NCBI GenBank assembly: GCA_964396845.1
Contig: CAYNGH010000176.1
Location: 1 to 6,684 of the forward strand
Source of the DNA: CAYNGH01 sp964396845
Lineage (GTDB): Bacteria > Vulcanimicrobiota > JAJTBE01 > CAYNGH01
Length of the DNA stretch: 6,684 bases
Direction: 5' to 3'
Shown here in pieces: positions 5,799-6,684 of the stretch. Below the pieces are notes generated by a model. It was not told the DNA's origin, made no database searches, and saw only the letters and a program-made list of their open reading frames with translations. The position numbers were made by a program, and so were the translations under genes. Position 1 is the stretch's first letter. Each line of letters begins with the position of its first letter.

Positions 5799-5834
5799 CA
5801 CTTCTTTTCCCGATATTCATTGTCAATGACCTGT

Positions 5835-5863
5835 TTGACTTTGTTTATTATTCATGGTATATT
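5835..5863 (+). promoter_or_regulatory. Promoter of prepilin copy 4
   Basis: TTGACT (5835-5840) and TATATT (5858-5863) are exactly 17 bp apart. The ten bases CTGTTTGACT ending in the -35 box are identical to those upstream of copy 3, so the two promoters are related. The predicted start near 5870 leaves about 42 nt of leader. Confidence 0.65.
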
Positions 5864-5911
5864 AAATTATACAGATATACTTTTATCTCAGTGTTTGATG
5901 TGAAAAATATC

Positions 5912-6684
5912 ATGAGAAGAATTATCAGAAACTCTCAATACAGAGGTTTCACCCTCATCGAGTTTCTTTTTGTGGCCTTTACCCTGGCTCTGTTTCTGAC
6001 AGCCCTTTTTAACATCACCACCGGGGGATTGCGGGCATATCAGCGGGGCGTAGTTCAGACCGAGATAAAACACGAACTTCGCAATATCATGGACAGGATT
6101 ACCACGGATCTCCGCCAGGCGGTGCCTTCCACCGATGCTTTCACCCAGCCTAACCGCACATATGGCTTGCATGGATCATGGTATAGCAACATAGACTTCC
6201 GCCGTTACCAGTATGTGGCTGACAACTCCATCCCCGATGCCAGCATAAGAGTGCGATACCAAGGAAATAAAGACAATGTCAGGGAATTGTCCCATCCCGT
6301 CGGTGCGCCTGTTTGCACATATCATGTGGCTAATCTGACCCGGACGGAAACCATCGGCGGAACCGACACCACCAGCATCCTGTCAGAAAATGTCTGCCTG
6401 CAGTACTATGACTTTTCACTCTCACAGACTCTCCTTGTGGGTGGTTTCCGCTGGGCAAAAGATCCCGTAACCAATAATACAAATCTTGATGTGATGGAAG
6501 TTACGATGCTTATTGTCAAAACCCATTCAGGAGCCAATGAGCCAGAGGCCGTGTTTTCCAGCACCATGGTGGCCCTGAGGGGTACAAAAGACCTTATTGC
6601 CGGGTCAGATTATTATCCTCCCACCACTGCTGATGACCCCTACGCCAACATCCAGCGTTTCGGCAGTCCCACCAGCCTGATACG
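5912..6684 (+). CDS. Prepilin-like protein, copy 4 of tandem array, 3' end cut by window edge
   Basis: The reading frame is open from the ATG at 5912 to the window end (257 full codons). It stops inside the codon for the Arg of the shared C-terminus, so only about Arg-Pro-stop is missing. The leader MRRIIRNSQYRG (cut after G12) and helix resemble copy 3; from about residue 50 (TEIKHELRNIMDRITTDLRQAVP) onward it follows copy 2. Landmarks are FRRYQYVADNSIP, LTRTETIGGT, LSENVCLQYYD, GGFRWAKDP and KTHSGANEPE. Relative to copy 2, the loops after RYQG and after LSENV differ in sequence and length. Two cysteines (APVCTY, ENVCLQ) are unique to this copy. No clear Shine-Dalgarno precedes ATG 5912. An in-frame GTG at 5900 would add four residues and is an alternative start. 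It is a pilin-like subunit of the same family as its three neighbours. Confidence 0.85.
   Translation, partial: MRRIIRNSQYRGFTLIEFLFVAFTLALFLTALFNITTGGLRAYQRGVVQTEIKHELRNIMDRITTDLRQAVPSTDAFTQPNRTYGLHGSWYSNIDFRRYQYVADNSIPDASIRVRYQGNKDNVRELSHPVGAPVCTYHVANLTRTETIGGTDTTSILSENVCLQYYDFSLSQTLLVGGFRWAKDPVTNNTNLDVMEVTMLIVKTHSGANEPEAVFSSTMVALRGTKDLIAGSDYYPPTTADDPYANIQRFGSPTSLI
5945..6105 (+). repeat. Conserved 5' block of the array, copy 4
   Basis: It is equivalent to 3344-3504. The first part matches copy 3 and the second part matches copy 2, with the switch near 6052-6064. Confidence 0.9.
6644..6684 (+). repeat. Conserved 3' tail of the array, copy 4 (partial)
   Basis: The first 41 nt of the shared tail are visible before the window ends. 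They are identical to the copy 2 tail over that length. Confidence 0.9.

Noticed and set aside
3320..6684. CRISPR array or silent pilin cassettes as the explanation of the repeats
   Set aside because: The repeats are parts of full-length open reading frames with starts, stops and promoters, not short direct repeats with spacers or promoterless partial cassettes.

Overview
The window carries three blocks. On the minus strand (49-2112) is a two-gene nucleoside-salvage operon, phosphopentomutase (deoB) followed by a trimeric-type purine nucleoside phosphorylase. A 407-bp divergent intergenic region (2113-2519) comes next. It holds a well-formed sigma70 promoter, a predicted small RNA of about 109 nt ending in an intrinsic terminator, and a chain of very short ORFs. 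The plus strand (2520-6684) then carries an exported ankyrin-repeat protein gene and a tandem array of four paralogous prepilin-like genes. The fourth copy is cut by the window edge about 9 nt before its expected stop.

The organism is a bacterium of roughly 50% GC with Shine-Dalgarno-led genes, sigma70-like promoters, a type IV pilin/type II secretion-type prepilin system and a Sec-exported ankyrin protein. The last two suggest a two-membraned cell, but the sequence does not fix the taxon.

DeoB interconverts (deoxy)ribose-1-phosphate and (deoxy)ribose-5-phosphate, and the phosphorylase releases the 1-phosphate sugar from purine nucleosides, so the two enzymes act in consecutive steps. The phosphorylase has Asp where the human-type enzyme has its base-contacting Asn (human N243), which may affect base preference.

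The prepilin-like array is the most unusual part. Each copy has a class III prepilin leader and cleavage site (G|FTLIE), a nearly invariant N-terminal helix and an almost identical 15-residue C-terminus (ANIQRFGSPTSLIRP-like). Between these lies a diverged, loop-variable beta-type core that resembles the PulJ/PilW family. Each copy appears to have its own promoter. The conserved 5' block shows all four combinations of two linked sequence variants, a signature of recombination or gene conversion among copies. A reasonable but untested model is a family of interchangeable minor pilins or surface-displayed variants that diversify by recombination between shared ends.
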